NCBI GenBank assembly: GCA_046331095.1
Contig: JAXLRM010000003.1
Location: 682,001 to 746,000, forward strand
Length of the DNA: 64,000 bases
Direction of reading: 5' to 3'
Source of the DNA: JAIBAC01 sp046331095
GTDB taxonomy: Bacteria; Actinomycetota; Acidimicrobiia; UBA2766
Shown here: positions 1 to 9,920 of the stretch, piece after piece
How positions within the stretch are numbered: the stretch's first letter is position 1
Layout of the letters: each line of letters begins with the position of its first letter
Notes under the pieces: generated by a model
Seen by the model: the letters and a program-made list of their open reading frames with translations, nothing else
Told to the model about the DNA's origin: nothing
Database searches by the model: none
Program-made: the position numbers and the translations under genes

Positions 1-1473
1 TCAGGGTCGTGTGACTTCACCTTCACCGGTCCCGTCTCCGGCAACGCCGGCAGCACCCACACCGACACCGTCACCGTCACCGGAACCGACGACGACAACC
101 AACCCGTCACCGACACCGACGACGCCACCGTCACCATCACGCCGCGGCCCTACGGATCGCTGACGATCACCAAGGTGTTCGATCCGCTCACGTCGGGCGT
201 GACGAGGTCCTTCGCGATCAACTGGTCCTGCAGCAACTCGACGAGCGGCACGGTGTCGCTCTCAGGCGGTCAGTCGACCACAGTCGACAACATCCCCACC
301 GGGAGCGTCTGCACCGTGACCGAACCGAAGCCGACCGGCGCACCTGCTGGCTGGATGTTCGGCAACCCGGTCGTCACCGGCAGCCCCGCAACCGTCACAT
401 CGGGGGTGTCCGCGAGCGTGACGGTCACCAACTCGATCATCCGCCACACCGGCTCGGTGAAGGTCGTCAAGACCGTTGCCGGGGCGCCTGCGGGGTACAG
501 CGCCACCTTCGGCGTGCGACTGACATGCAACGGCGACGGCGGCACCTACGACAGCAACATCACCTACCCGACGCCAGGATCGACGACGATCACCGGGATC
601 CCGACGCGAAACGTGTGTGACGTGACCGAGCCCACGCTGCCGACCGCACCGGCTGGTTACAAGTGGGCCACTCCGACGATCACCGGTGGACCGGTGACGG
701 TCTCGCTCGGCGTCGTCCCCGTGGTCACGGTGGCGAACAAGCTCGAGAAGGTCGCCGCCACGGACACCACGGCACCCGGAGCCACGTTCACGACACCGGC
801 CACGGGCAACCCGACCTTGACTACGAACCCGGTCGTCCTCGACGGCAACGCTACCGACAACGTCGGCGTGGCCACCGTCACAGCTGCCATCCGCGACGTG
901 TCCAGCGGCAAGTACCTGCAAGCCAACGGAACGTGGGCGGCGACCAGCGCCGCACTGCCGACGACGCTCGCGAGCCCCGGCGCCCCGAACACGACCTGGT
1001 CGATCAGCCGGTCGCTACCGAACGGCAGCTACTCGATCCAGCTCACACCCAAGGACGCCGTCGGAAACACGCCGACCACCAAGCCGACCCGCAAGTTCCA
1101 GGTGAACGTCGTCGTCGCCGACACCACGGCGCCCAGCGCCACGTTCACGACGCCCGCAGCCGGCAACCCGCTGCTGAAGATGAGCCCGGTCGTCCTCAAC
1201 GGCGACGCCACCGACAACGTCGGCGTCACCTCCGTCGACGCCGCGATCCGCGACGTCTCGAGCGGCAAGTACCTCCAGGCCAACGGGACCTGGGCCACCA
1301 CCTACGTCGCCCTCCCGACCACGCTGGGCAGCCCCGGCGGCACCAACACGACCTGGTCGATCAGCAGACCGCTTCCACCGGGTAACTACTCGATCCAGCT
1401 CATCGTCAAGGACGCCGCCGCCAACACACCGGCAACCAAGCCATTCCGCCAGTTCAAGGTCAGCGCACCCTGA
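1..1473 (+). CDS. Secreted DUF5979/Ig-like repeat protein, C-terminal part (5' end outside window)
   Basis: The reading frame is open from base 1, so the gene begins upstream of the window; only about 490 C-terminal residues are seen. In order it shows a Thr/Asp-rich linker, two DUF5979-type repeats (each begins with GSLTITK or GSVKVVK and ends in a CDVTEP or CTVTEP motif with paired cysteines), then two near-identical Ig-like repeats of about 115 residues that start DTTAPxATFTTPA. This is the architecture of large secreted or wall-attached actinobacterial proteins, often adhesin-like. No LPXTG sorting motif or C-terminal membrane segment follows, so it may be released or held by its missing N-terminal part. 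The ligand is unknown. Confidence 0.8.
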   Translation, partial: SGSCDFTFTGPVSGNAGSTHTDTVTVTGTDDDNQPVTDTDDATVTITPRPYGSLTITKVFDPLTSGVTRSFAINWSCSNSTSGTVSLSGGQSTTVDNIPTGSVCTVTEPKPTGAPAGWMFGNPVVTGSPATVTSGVSASVTVTNSIIRHTGSVKVVKTVAGAPAGYSATFGVRLTCNGDGGTYDSNITYPTPGSTTITGIPTRNVCDVTEPTLPTAPAGYKWATPTITGGPVTVSLGVVPVVTVANKLEKVAATDTTAPGATFTTPATGNPTLTTNPVVLDGNATDNVGVATVTAAIRDVSSGKYLQANGTWAATSAALPTTLASPGAPNTTWSISRSLPNGSYSIQLTPKDAVGNTPTTKPTRKFQVNVVVADTTAPSATFTTPAAGNPLLKMSPVVLNGDATDNVGVTSVDAAIRDVSSGKYLQANGTWATTYVALPTTLGSPGGTNTTWSISRPLPPGNYSIQLIVKDAAANTPATKPFRQFKVSAP

Positions 1474-1568
1474 CAGGCCGTCCCGGCCCAGGGAGCACCG
1501 CCAGAGGAGGCCGCCGAACCGCACCGGCGGCCTTCTCGCGCAGGGCACTTCAGAACCACCCAACGCCT

Positions 1569-1702
1569 GTTGGAGCACGAGACGGCCAGGGAGACCCACT
1601 TGGAGCACACAGCGGCCACCCGTGGCCGCTGTGTGCTCCAACCCCCGCTGGATGGCCGCCTGGTGCTCCAACCCCCGCTCCGTGGCCGCCTGGTGCTCCA
1701 AC
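1569..1702. repeat. Palindromic repeat family A, cluster 1 (left-left-right-right-right)
   Basis: The convergent intergenic region carries two left arms of the type GTTGGAGCAC..GCGGCCA and three right arms TGGCCGCxTGGTGCTCCAAC. The inner pair, 1600-1619 against 1622-1641, is a perfect 20-bp inverted repeat with only two bases between the arms. A second cluster of the same family lies at 59567-59670. It could fold as a strong hairpin and may end transcription from both flanking genes, but there is no T-run. Confidence 0.85.
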
Positions 1703-1741
1703 AGCCCGCACCGGTACGGGTGGCGCGGCACTCATGGCCGG

Positions 1742-2269
1742 CTACTCGCCGCGGCGGGCCTTCATCTCGGCACGCATCGAGGCCTTGGTGGCGTCGTCGA
1801 GCTCGGTTACGGCCGGGAGGAGGACCGTCTCCTCCAGGGCAAGGTGGCGCGCCCAGATGTCCTCGAGGGTCGCAACCACCTGGGCGAGCCCCTCGGCGAC
1901 GCCGTCGTCGCCACGCCGGGAGGGCTCCGCTGCCATCGACGAGGTGAGCGCCACGAGCTCGTCCACATGTGCGTGCATATCGCCGTGCTGGGCCGTCATG
2001 TCTGCCAGAGCCGAGTCGACGGGCTCCGACGTCCCGATCAGCCTGGGGCGGAGCGACTCCTCTTCGTCCGCCTCGTGCAGGGGAAGGGACTCCGAGAAGT
2101 ACCGCGAGACCCTGGTCGCCGCCTCCACCACCTCGTCGTCCGTGGCCGGGGCCGAACTCGCCAGACGCGACGCCAGGGCGGTCATGTCCCTGATACGCCC
2201 GTGGCAGTCGAGTAGTGCCGACTCGACGCTCTCGTCACCGTCGGGGCGGCGGCCAATCTGGAATCGCAT
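1742..2269 (-). CDS. Hemerythrin HHE-domain protein
   Basis: A 175-residue all-helical protein with the spaced histidine and acid pattern of hemerythrin cation-binding (HHE) domains: His23, His65 with nearby acids, His95/His99, and His142 followed by Glu146 (HxxxE). Such proteins bind a diiron centre and take part in oxygen, nitric oxide or iron sensing or storage; the exact role here cannot be told. The ATG at 2269 is chosen because a TACGAT hexamer sits six bases upstream (2276-2281), giving a leaderless mRNA; an upstream in-frame ATG would run through that promoter and into glnS. It is divergent from glnS. Confidence 0.85.
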   Translation of the reverse strand: MRFQIGRRPDGDESVESALLDCHGRIRDMTALASRLASSAPATDDEVVEAATRVSRYFSESLPLHEADEEESLRPRLIGTSEPVDSALADMTAQHGDMHAHVDELVALTSSMAAEPSRRGDDGVAEGLAQVVATLEDIWARHLALEETVLLPAVTELDDATKASMRAEMKARRGE

Positions 2270-2275
2270 CGCCCG

Positions 2276-2281
2276 ATCGTA
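2276..2281 (-). promoter_or_regulatory. -10 element of the hemerythrin gene (leaderless)
   Basis: TACGAT on the minus strand, six bases before the ATG at 2269. The spacing puts the transcription start at or next to the start codon. Confidence 0.6.
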
Positions 2282-2328
2282 GGCGGGCACCCGCGCACGA
2301 GTCGTCAGCCCATCTGCGGGGAATGCGG

Positions 2329-2334
2329 TAACGT
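2329..2334 (+). promoter_or_regulatory. -10 element of glnS (leaderless)
   Basis: TAACGT, eight bases before the glnS ATG at 2343; no Shine-Dalgarno sequence lies between them. Confidence 0.55.
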
Positions 2335-2342
2335 GCCGCCCC

Positions 2343-4049
<1,707 letters not shown>

Positions 4050-4059
4050 CGGAGGAACT

Positions 4060-4569
4060 GTGACCTGGACGTCGCGACCGGTCGGAACGGCGGCGCTGAT
4101 CACCGCGTTGCTGTTCGGAGGCTGTGCGGGTTCGCCTCAGCAGGCCACCACGACCAAGCCGCAACTCTCCGAGGTCAGCGAGGCGTACCTGTTCAGCTCC
4201 GCCGAGGTGAACGTGGAGACGTCGGAAGGGTCGTTCACCGCGAACGAGCTCGACCCGATCGACGAGAGCGGTTACGACCCCGCCGACGAAGGCACGCTCG
4301 AGGTCTCCGGCTCCGACGGCAAGGGCGTCATCATCACCTGGAAGGCAGGCACCGAGGCTGACGTCAAGGACGCGTTCGTGCGAGTCGACCTCGGTTCCGT
4401 GCCTGCCGTGCAGTACCCCGACATGTTCCACACCCAGTGCACGGTGACCGTGCCGACGCGCACACCCGAACAGGTCTCGGGCTCGTTCACCTGCAACGAC
4501 CTTCCCAACTTCGACGACGGCGACAAGTCGCTCGCTCACGCATCCGGCACGTTCAGCGCGCACCGCTGA
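4060..4569 (+). CDS. Putative lipoprotein of unknown function
   Basis: A 169-residue protein with a short basic start, a hydrophobic stretch and the lipobox LLFGGC (Cys22 becomes the lipidated residue), followed by a Gly/Ser/Gln-rich linker. The mature part is acidic, with two cysteines (in HTQCTV and FTCND) that could form a disulfide. The GTG start at 4060 is supported by a strong Shine-Dalgarno GGAGGA at 4051-4056. It lies ten bases after glnS and is probably co-transcribed with it. I do not recognise the mature domain; its overall size and acidic beta-rich look recall small actinobacterial antigens, but no function can be assigned. Confidence 0.8.
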   Translation: MTWTSRPVGTAALITALLFGGCAGSPQQATTTKPQLSEVSEAYLFSSAEVNVETSEGSFTANELDPIDESGYDPADEGTLEVSGSDGKGVIITWKAGTEADVKDAFVRVDLGSVPAVQYPDMFHTQCTVTVPTRTPEQVSGSFTCNDLPNFDDGDKSLAHASGTFSAHR

Positions 4570-4636
4570 ACGACCTGGCGTTCGTACCCGGCGATGTAGT
4601 TGAGTTGCCCGAACCCCGACTTCGTGCCGCCGCCGC

Positions 4637-6244
4637 ATGCATGGTTCCGACACAGACGTGAGCGCGTCCCCGAGGCGCTGGTGGATCCTCGTGATCCTGT
4701 GCCTCAACCTGGTCCTCGTCGTCGCCGCCAACTCGTCGGTCAACGTCGCGCTGCCGACGATGGTCGCCGAGCTCAACGCGTCCCAAACCCAACTCCAGTG
4801 GATCGTCGACGCGTACGCGATCGTCTTCGCCGGGCTACTCCTGCCGATGGGGGCGCTCGCCGATCGCTTCGGCCGCAAGGGCACGATGCAGACGGGCCTG
4901 GTCATCTACGGCCTCGCAGCCCTCGCGGCGTCCACCGCCAACGACGCGACGACCGTGATCGCGGCGCGCGCCGTGATGGGCGTCGGAGCAGCCGCGGTCA
5001 TGCCGTCGACGCTGTCGATCCTCACCAACGTGTTCCCACCCCACGAGCGTCAGCGGGCCATCTCGATCTGGGCGGGCTTCGCCGGCGCCGGCGCCGCGAT
5101 CGGGCCGGTCGCGAGCGGCTGGCTCCTCACCCACTACTGGTGGGGATCGGTGTTCCTCATCTCGACCGTGATCGCGGCCGGCGCACTCGTGATCGGCTTC
5201 CTGATCGTCCCGACCTCGAAGGACCCCGAGGCCACACCGCTCGACCCCGTCGCCGGCCTGTTGTCGACCCTCGGGTTCGCGACGTTGCTCTACGGCATCA
5301 TCGAGGGACCCGAGCGGGGCTGGACCGACCCGCTCACGATCGTGTCGTTCGCATGCGCAGCGGTCGGTCTCGTCACGTTCGTCCTCTGGGAACGCCGCCG
5401 CGCGAACCCGATGCTGGACATGGGGTTCTTCTCGAACCCGCGCTTCAGCGTCGGAGCATCGGTGATCGCGTTCACGTTCCTGTCCATGTTCGGGATGCTG
5501 TTCCTGCTGACCCAGTACCTGCAGTTCGTGAAGTCCTACTCGCCGCTCGAGGCCGGCGTCGCGATGCTGCCCATGGCGCTGACCCTGGTGATCGTGGCAC
5601 CCCGCAGCGCCCCCGCGATCGTGCGCTGGGGCCAGCGCAGGGTGATCGGCTTCGGGCTCCTGACCGTCTGCGCGGGCCTCGCGATCCTGGGCGTGTTCAT
5701 CTCGCCCGACCTGAACTACTGGATCGTCGCGGCATGCCTCGTGCTGGTGGCTGCCGGCGTCGGGATGACGACTGCCCCGTCGACAGGGCTGATCATGTCG
5801 TCGCTGCCTCTGCGCAAGGCAGGTGTCGGCTCGGCGGTCAACGACACGACACGCGAGGTCGGCGGTGCGGTAGGCGTGGCCGTGCTCGGATCGATCGTCG
5901 GGGTCTTGTACCGCACCGGGCTGGGCGACGCTGCCGCGGCGTTGCCGGCGCAGGCGCTCGACGCCGCCCGCCGGTCCGTGGGTGGCGCCCTCGGGGTCGC
6001 CGCCGCCATGCAGGGTCGAATGCCCGAGGAGGCAGCGGCGCTCGCTGCGAGTGCCCGCAAGGCCTTCACCGACGGGCTCGCGCTTGCCCTCGTCATCGGC
6101 GCCGCGGTCGCCGCGGTGGCGGCCGCTGTGGTCTGGCACTTCCTGCGCGGAGTCGACTTCGGCTCCCACGGGCATGGGGAGCCGCTGCCGGCTGCGGCCG
6201 AAGCCGAGGCGGTCGCGCCGACCGATCGAGTCACCGAGGCCTGA
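4637..6244 (+). CDS. MFS drug:H+ antiporter, DHA2 (EmrB/QacA-like) family
   Basis: A 535-residue inner-membrane exporter with about 14 hydrophobic segments, the length and count of the DHA2 family. Motif A is GALADRFGRKGTMQ (about residues 72-85) after the second helix, and the first helix ends in ANSSVNVALPTM, the family's D1-like motif. It likely exports a toxic organic compound in exchange for protons; the substrate is unknown. An internal GTG at 4659 is an alternative start, and neither has a clear ribosome site. No regulator is adjacent. The C-terminus ends in an Ala/Glu-rich cytoplasmic tail. Confidence 0.88.
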   Translation: MHGSDTDVSASPRRWWILVILCLNLVLVVAANSSVNVALPTMVAELNASQTQLQWIVDAYAIVFAGLLLPMGALADRFGRKGTMQTGLVIYGLAALAASTANDATTVIAARAVMGVGAAAVMPSTLSILTNVFPPHERQRAISIWAGFAGAGAAIGPVASGWLLTHYWWGSVFLISTVIAAGALVIGFLIVPTSKDPEATPLDPVAGLLSTLGFATLLYGIIEGPERGWTDPLTIVSFACAAVGLVTFVLWERRRANPMLDMGFFSNPRFSVGASVIAFTFLSMFGMLFLLTQYLQFVKSYSPLEAGVAMLPMALTLVIVAPRSAPAIVRWGQRRVIGFGLLTVCAGLAILGVFISPDLNYWIVAACLVLVAAGVGMTTAPSTGLIMSSLPLRKAGVGSAVNDTTREVGGAVGVAVLGSIVGVLYRTGLGDAAAALPAQALDAARRSVGGALGVAAAMQGRMPEEAAALAASARKAFTDGLALALVIGAAVAAVAAAVVWHFLRGVDFGSHGHGEPLPAAAEAEAVAPTDRVTEA

Positions 6245-6248
6245 CAGC

Positions 6249-8780
6249 TCAGAGCCGCTCGATCGCGTCGAGGCGCACGACGGCCCGGGCGTCGTCACGA
6301 GACCTCGCGATGTCGACGCGGCCGACGAGGCGCCACTCCCCCGTCTCGTCGGGATCGGCGAGCACCTGGACCACACGCCACATGGCGCCCGTCTCCTCGA
6401 CCGAGTGCCACTGCGGCCCGCGTGCCTCGGCATCGGTGCGCAACTCGGCGTGCTCCTCCCGGTAGGGGGCGATCGCGGCGGCGAGCCGCGCGGGTGACCA
6501 GCCCTCCTCGGCGGGCAGCGACGCGGCCAGGTCCTCGAGGTGGTTGGCGGCGAGGAGGCGCACCCACCGGAAGCACTCGTTGCGGACCATCACCCTGAAC
6601 GCCCGGCGGTTCGCGGTCACGTCCGGGGGCGCCGCGTCCACCGGCGTCTCGGCTGGGCCCTCCGCGAACGTCTCGGGGTGCTGGAGCCGCTCCCACTCGT
6701 CGAGGAGGCTGGAGTCGACACCGCGCACGACGGCGCCGAGCCACTCGGTCAGGTCGTAGAGGTCGTCGGTCTTGGCGTCCTCGGGCACGTTCTGCACGAG
6801 CGCCTTGTACGCGTCGCTCAGGTAGCGCAACACGACGCCCTCGGAGCCGCGCAGACCATAGAAGCCCACGTAGTCGCCGAAGCCGCCGCCCTGTTCGTAG
6901 AGGTCACGGACGACGGACTTGGGTGCCACGTTGTCGGAGCCGACCCACGGGTGGTCGACACGCCAGGCGTCGAAGCCGGTGTAGACGAACTCGGCGAGCG
7001 GCTTGGGCCAGGTGACCTCGTCGAGCATCTCGTTGCGCTCCTCGAAGGGGACCCCCTCGGCCTTGAGCTCGGCGAGGAGCTGCGTCCTCAGTTTGGAGAG
7101 CTGTGCACGCAGGACCGGCATCGGGTTCTCGAGGACCGCTTCGACGACGCTGAGCACGTCGAGTGCGTACGCGTCGTCGTCGCGGTCCATCTGTCCCAGC
7201 GCGTGCAGGACGAACGGCGACAGCGGCTGGTTCAGCGAGAAGTCCGACTGCAGGTCGAGGACGACGCGCACGCTGCGGCCCAGGTCGTCGGGTTCGCCGA
7301 GGCGCTCCACGACACCGGCTGCGAGGAGCGAACGGTAGATCGCGATCGCGCGCCGCACGTGCGAGCGCACCGCCGGGCGGTCGTCGTGGTTGTCGAGGAG
7401 GAGCCGCTTCAAGGCGGCACAGCCGTCGCCGGGACGGTCGAGCACGGCGATGACCATCGCCGGTGTCACGTCGAAGCTCGACCGCAGCGTCTCGGGCAGC
7501 CCCGCGACGAGACGTGTGAACGTCTTCTCGCTCCAGTGGACGTAGCCGAACTCCGGCGGCTTCTTCTTGACGACCTTGCGGCGCTTCTTGGCGTCGTCGC
7601 CCGCCTTGGCGAGTGCACGCGCGTTCTCGATCTCGTGGGCGGGTGCCTGCACCCATACGAAGCCCTCGTCGTCGTAGCCCTTGCGCCCGGCGCGTCCGGC
7701 GATCTGTTGGAAGTCGCGCGCCGACAGGATGCGCGTGCGCTCGCCGTCGTACTTGCAGAGCTGGGTGAACAGCACGGTGCGGATCGGCACGTTGACCCCG
7801 ACCCCGAGCGTGTCGGTCCCGCAGATGACCCGCAGGAGGCCGCGTTCGGCGAGGGTTTCGACGAGGCGGCGGTACTTGGGCAGCAGCCCTGCGTGGTGCA
7901 CCCCGACGCCGTGGTGGAGGAAGCGCTTGAGGTCCTTGCCGAAAGGGCTGTCGAAGCGGAACGCGTCGGTGTGCTCGCGGATCGCCGCCTTCTCGTCACG
8001 TGCCAGCATCTCGACGCTCGTCAGTGCCTGAGCGTGCTCGGTGGCGTCGCGCTGGGTGAAGTGCACGACGTACACAGGCGCGCGGCCGGTGTCGAGCAGC
8101 TCCTGGACCGACTCGTGCAGCGGTGTCGTGCGCCAGACGTACTCGAGCGGAACCGGGCGCGTCGCGGACTTGACGACCGCGGTGCGGCGGCCGGTGCGGC
8201 GGGTCAGGTCCTCGGCGAAGAACGCGACGTCGCCCAGGGTCGCCGACATCAGGAGGAAGCGGGTCCGGGTGAGCTCCAGGAGAGGCACCTGCCAGGCCCA
8301 GCCGCGATCGCGGTCGGCGTAGAAGTGGAACTCGTCCATGCAGACGTGGTCGATCCTGCCGGCGGCGCCGTGACGGAGAGCCGTGTTCGCGAGGATCTCG
8401 GCCGTGCAGCAGATCACGGGCGCGCCGGCGTTGACGGTGGCGTCGCCGGTCAGCATCCCGACGTTGTCGGCGCCGAGGACGCGGCACAGCTCGAAGAACT
8501 TCTCCGACACGAGCGCCTTGACCGGAGCCGTGTACCAGGACGTCTGGCCTGCGGCGACGGCCGCGTAGTGCGCGGCGAGAGCGACCAGCGACTTGCCGGA
8601 CCCGGTCGGGGTGTTGAGGATGACGTGGTCACCGGTGAACACCTCGATGATCGCCTCCTCCTGGGCCGGGTACAGCGACAAGCCCATGGCGTCGCAGTAC
8701 TCGAGGAAGCCCGTGAGCAGCGTGTCGGGATCGACCGCGGCCGGGTAGTGGTCCTGCAAGGACGTGGGCTGTGTCGTCAT
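6249..8780 (-). CDS. DEAD/DEAH-box RNA helicase with C-terminal DUF3516 (Ski2-like)
   Basis: An 843-residue superfamily 2 helicase. Walker A is TPTGSGKS (residues 58-65), motif II is DEFH (149-152), motif III is SAT in LLMSATLGD, and motif VI is QIAGRAGRKG. After the second RecA-like domain a basic linker (KKRRKVVKKK) leads into a long C-terminal region typical of DUF3516, which is found with such helicases in actinobacteria. By analogy with Ski2/HelY proteins it probably unwinds structured RNA during decay or ribosome assembly; this is inference. It is divergent from the release-factor-like gene, and the two -10 elements overlap. It converges on the MFS gene with four bases between stops. 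Confidence 0.88.
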   Translation of the reverse strand: MTTQPTSLQDHYPAAVDPDTLLTGFLEYCDAMGLSLYPAQEEAIIEVFTGDHVILNTPTGSGKSLVALAAHYAAVAAGQTSWYTAPVKALVSEKFFELCRVLGADNVGMLTGDATVNAGAPVICCTAEILANTALRHGAAGRIDHVCMDEFHFYADRDRGWAWQVPLLELTRTRFLLMSATLGDVAFFAEDLTRRTGRRTAVVKSATRPVPLEYVWRTTPLHESVQELLDTGRAPVYVVHFTQRDATEHAQALTSVEMLARDEKAAIREHTDAFRFDSPFGKDLKRFLHHGVGVHHAGLLPKYRRLVETLAERGLLRVICGTDTLGVGVNVPIRTVLFTQLCKYDGERTRILSARDFQQIAGRAGRKGYDDEGFVWVQAPAHEIENARALAKAGDDAKKRRKVVKKKPPEFGYVHWSEKTFTRLVAGLPETLRSSFDVTPAMVIAVLDRPGDGCAALKRLLLDNHDDRPAVRSHVRRAIAIYRSLLAAGVVERLGEPDDLGRSVRVVLDLQSDFSLNQPLSPFVLHALGQMDRDDDAYALDVLSVVEAVLENPMPVLRAQLSKLRTQLLAELKAEGVPFEERNEMLDEVTWPKPLAEFVYTGFDAWRVDHPWVGSDNVAPKSVVRDLYEQGGGFGDYVGFYGLRGSEGVVLRYLSDAYKALVQNVPEDAKTDDLYDLTEWLGAVVRGVDSSLLDEWERLQHPETFAEGPAETPVDAAPPDVTANRRAFRVMVRNECFRWVRLLAANHLEDLAASLPAEEGWSPARLAAAIAPYREEHAELRTDAEARGPQWHSVEETGAMWRVVQVLADPDETGEWRLVGRVDIARSRDDARAVVRLDAIERL

Positions 8781-8790
8781 CCGGGGAGCG

Positions 8791-8796
8791 AGGATA
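8791..8796 (-). promoter_or_regulatory. -10 element of the DUF3516 helicase
   Basis: TATCCT on the minus strand, ten bases before the ATG at 8780. It overlaps by two bases the plus-strand -10 at 8795-8800, so the two divergent promoters share sequence. Confidence 0.55.
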
Positions 8797-8800
8797 CGAT
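8795..8800 (+). promoter_or_regulatory. -10 element of the release-factor-like gene (leaderless)
   Basis: TACGAT on the plus strand, six bases before the GTG at 8807. It shares its first two bases with the opposing -10 of the helicase gene. Confidence 0.6.
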
Positions 8801-8806
8801 CCGATC

Positions 8807-9658
8807 GTGTCAGCCCGGGCCCTCGACCACCGAGACCTCGGCGTCACACCCGCGAAGGCGGCCGAGCTCGCGACCTCGATGGCTGCCGCAGGTGTGAGCG
8901 AGGACGATCTGCGCGAGCGCTTCGTGCACGGCCGCGGCAAGGGCGGCCAGAAGGTCAACAAGACCGCCAACGCGTGCCAGCTCACCCACGTCCCGACCGG
9001 CATCGTCGTCACCTGCAACGCCGAGCGGTCACGTGCCCTGAACCGGTTCTTCGCACGCCGAAGGCTGGTGCAGCGGATCGCCTCCGGCACCGGTTCGGGC
9101 AAGGATGCCGGGGGGCGGGTGGCAAAGCAGAAGGCACGCCGCAAGCGGCGGTCCCCGAGTAGATTGCGGCCCGCGATGCAAGTTCTCACCGCCACCTACC
9201 CCGACACCGATTCGGCGACCGCTGCACTCGGGCGCCTCGAGGCCGCCGACCACGATCTCGACTCCGACGTCGACCTCGTCGACGGCGCCGTGGCAGCGCG
9301 CGGCGCCGACGGGAAGGTCTACTTGCACGACCAGCACGACCGCCGGACCGGCGCCGGCGCTGTCGGTGGGCTCCTCGCCGGACTCTTCGTGGCTGCGCTG
9401 TTCCCGCCCGCCGCCGTCGCCGAGGCGCTCCTCGGTGCCGTCGGAGGCGCACTGGGCGGGCACTTCAGCGGGCACGCGAACCGCAAGGAGTTCCGTGCCG
9501 TCGCCTCCGAGCTGGAGTCGGGCAAGGCCGCCGTCGTCGCGCTCCTCGACGCCGACACCGACATGGACCAGGTGCGGGATGCCCTCGACGGCGCCGAGGC
9601 GGTCTCCACCGCGAGGCTCGACGACGACGAAGCCCAACGCCTGCGCCAGGCGTTCTGA
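8807..9658 (+). CDS. Fused RF-1-like (GGQ) peptidyl-tRNA hydrolase domain and DUF1269 membrane domain
   Basis: One open frame of 283 residues joins two unrelated domains. Residues 1 to about 120 are a stand-alone release-factor domain with HGRGKGGQKVNKTAN (41-55); GGQ is the catalytic motif that hydrolyses peptidyl-tRNA on stalled ribosomes, and the basic tail KQKARRKRR is typical. From Met124 (base 9176) the sequence matches DUF1269, with a glycine-rich hydrophobic pair of segments (GAVGGLLAGLFVAALFPPAA..). These are normally separate proteins. A TAGATT hexamer at 9160-9165 could start a second, leaderless mRNA at 9176, so two products are possible. GTG 8807 is chosen from the TACGAT six bases upstream. 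Confidence 0.78.
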   Translation: MSARALDHRDLGVTPAKAAELATSMAAAGVSEDDLRERFVHGRGKGGQKVNKTANACQLTHVPTGIVVTCNAERSRALNRFFARRRLVQRIASGTGSGKDAGGRVAKQKARRKRRSPSRLRPAMQVLTATYPDTDSATAALGRLEAADHDLDSDVDLVDGAVAARGADGKVYLHDQHDRRTGAGAVGGLLAGLFVAALFPPAAVAEALLGAVGGALGGHFSGHANRKEFRAVASELESGKAAVVALLDADTDMDQVRDALDGAEAVSTARLDDDEAQRLRQAF

Positions 9659-9659
9659 G

Positions 9660-9920
9660 GTGGACTCATCCAAAGGCCGGATGCGCCTCGGGGTCGTGCT
9701 CCTCGTCGTGAGCTTCCTGCCCTACCTCGTGATGCTCGGTCTCGTGGCGGCTTCCGACGACGAGGGCAAGTGGGTGTGGGTCGTGATGGGCCTCTGGGGG
9801 GCAAGCCTCGCGCTCTGGTACGTGGGCCTCTACCTGCTCGGACCCGCCGCCTACCGCTCGACCAGGGACAAGGTGAAGGGCTGGGTCAGCCGCCGGGCCC
9901 CAGAAGATCCGACAGCTTGA
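9660..9920 (+). CDS. Small membrane protein
   Basis: An 86-residue protein with two hydrophobic helices (LGVVLLVVSFLPYLVMLGL and a segment ending VGLYLLGPAAY), basic ends and the C-terminus in the cytoplasm. The GTG at 9660 is one base after the DUF1269 stop, suggesting coupling; ATG 9681 is an alternative. The 3' end overlaps the convergent deacetylase gene by 35 bases. No family is recognised. Confidence 0.65.
   Translation: MDSSKGRMRLGVVLLVVSFLPYLVMLGLVAASDDEGKWVWVVMGLWGASLALWYVGLYLLGPAAYRSTRDKVKGWVSRRAPEDPTA

Noticed and set aside
1569..1702. Integron attC sites (GTT..AAC ends)
   Set aside because: The ends do not follow the RYYYAAC/GTTRRRY core pattern, there is no integrase, and the neighbours are chromosomal housekeeping genes.
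6540..8897. Long plus-strand open frame of about 785 codons
   Set aside because: Antisense shadow of the DUF3516 helicase; no domain, no ribosome site.
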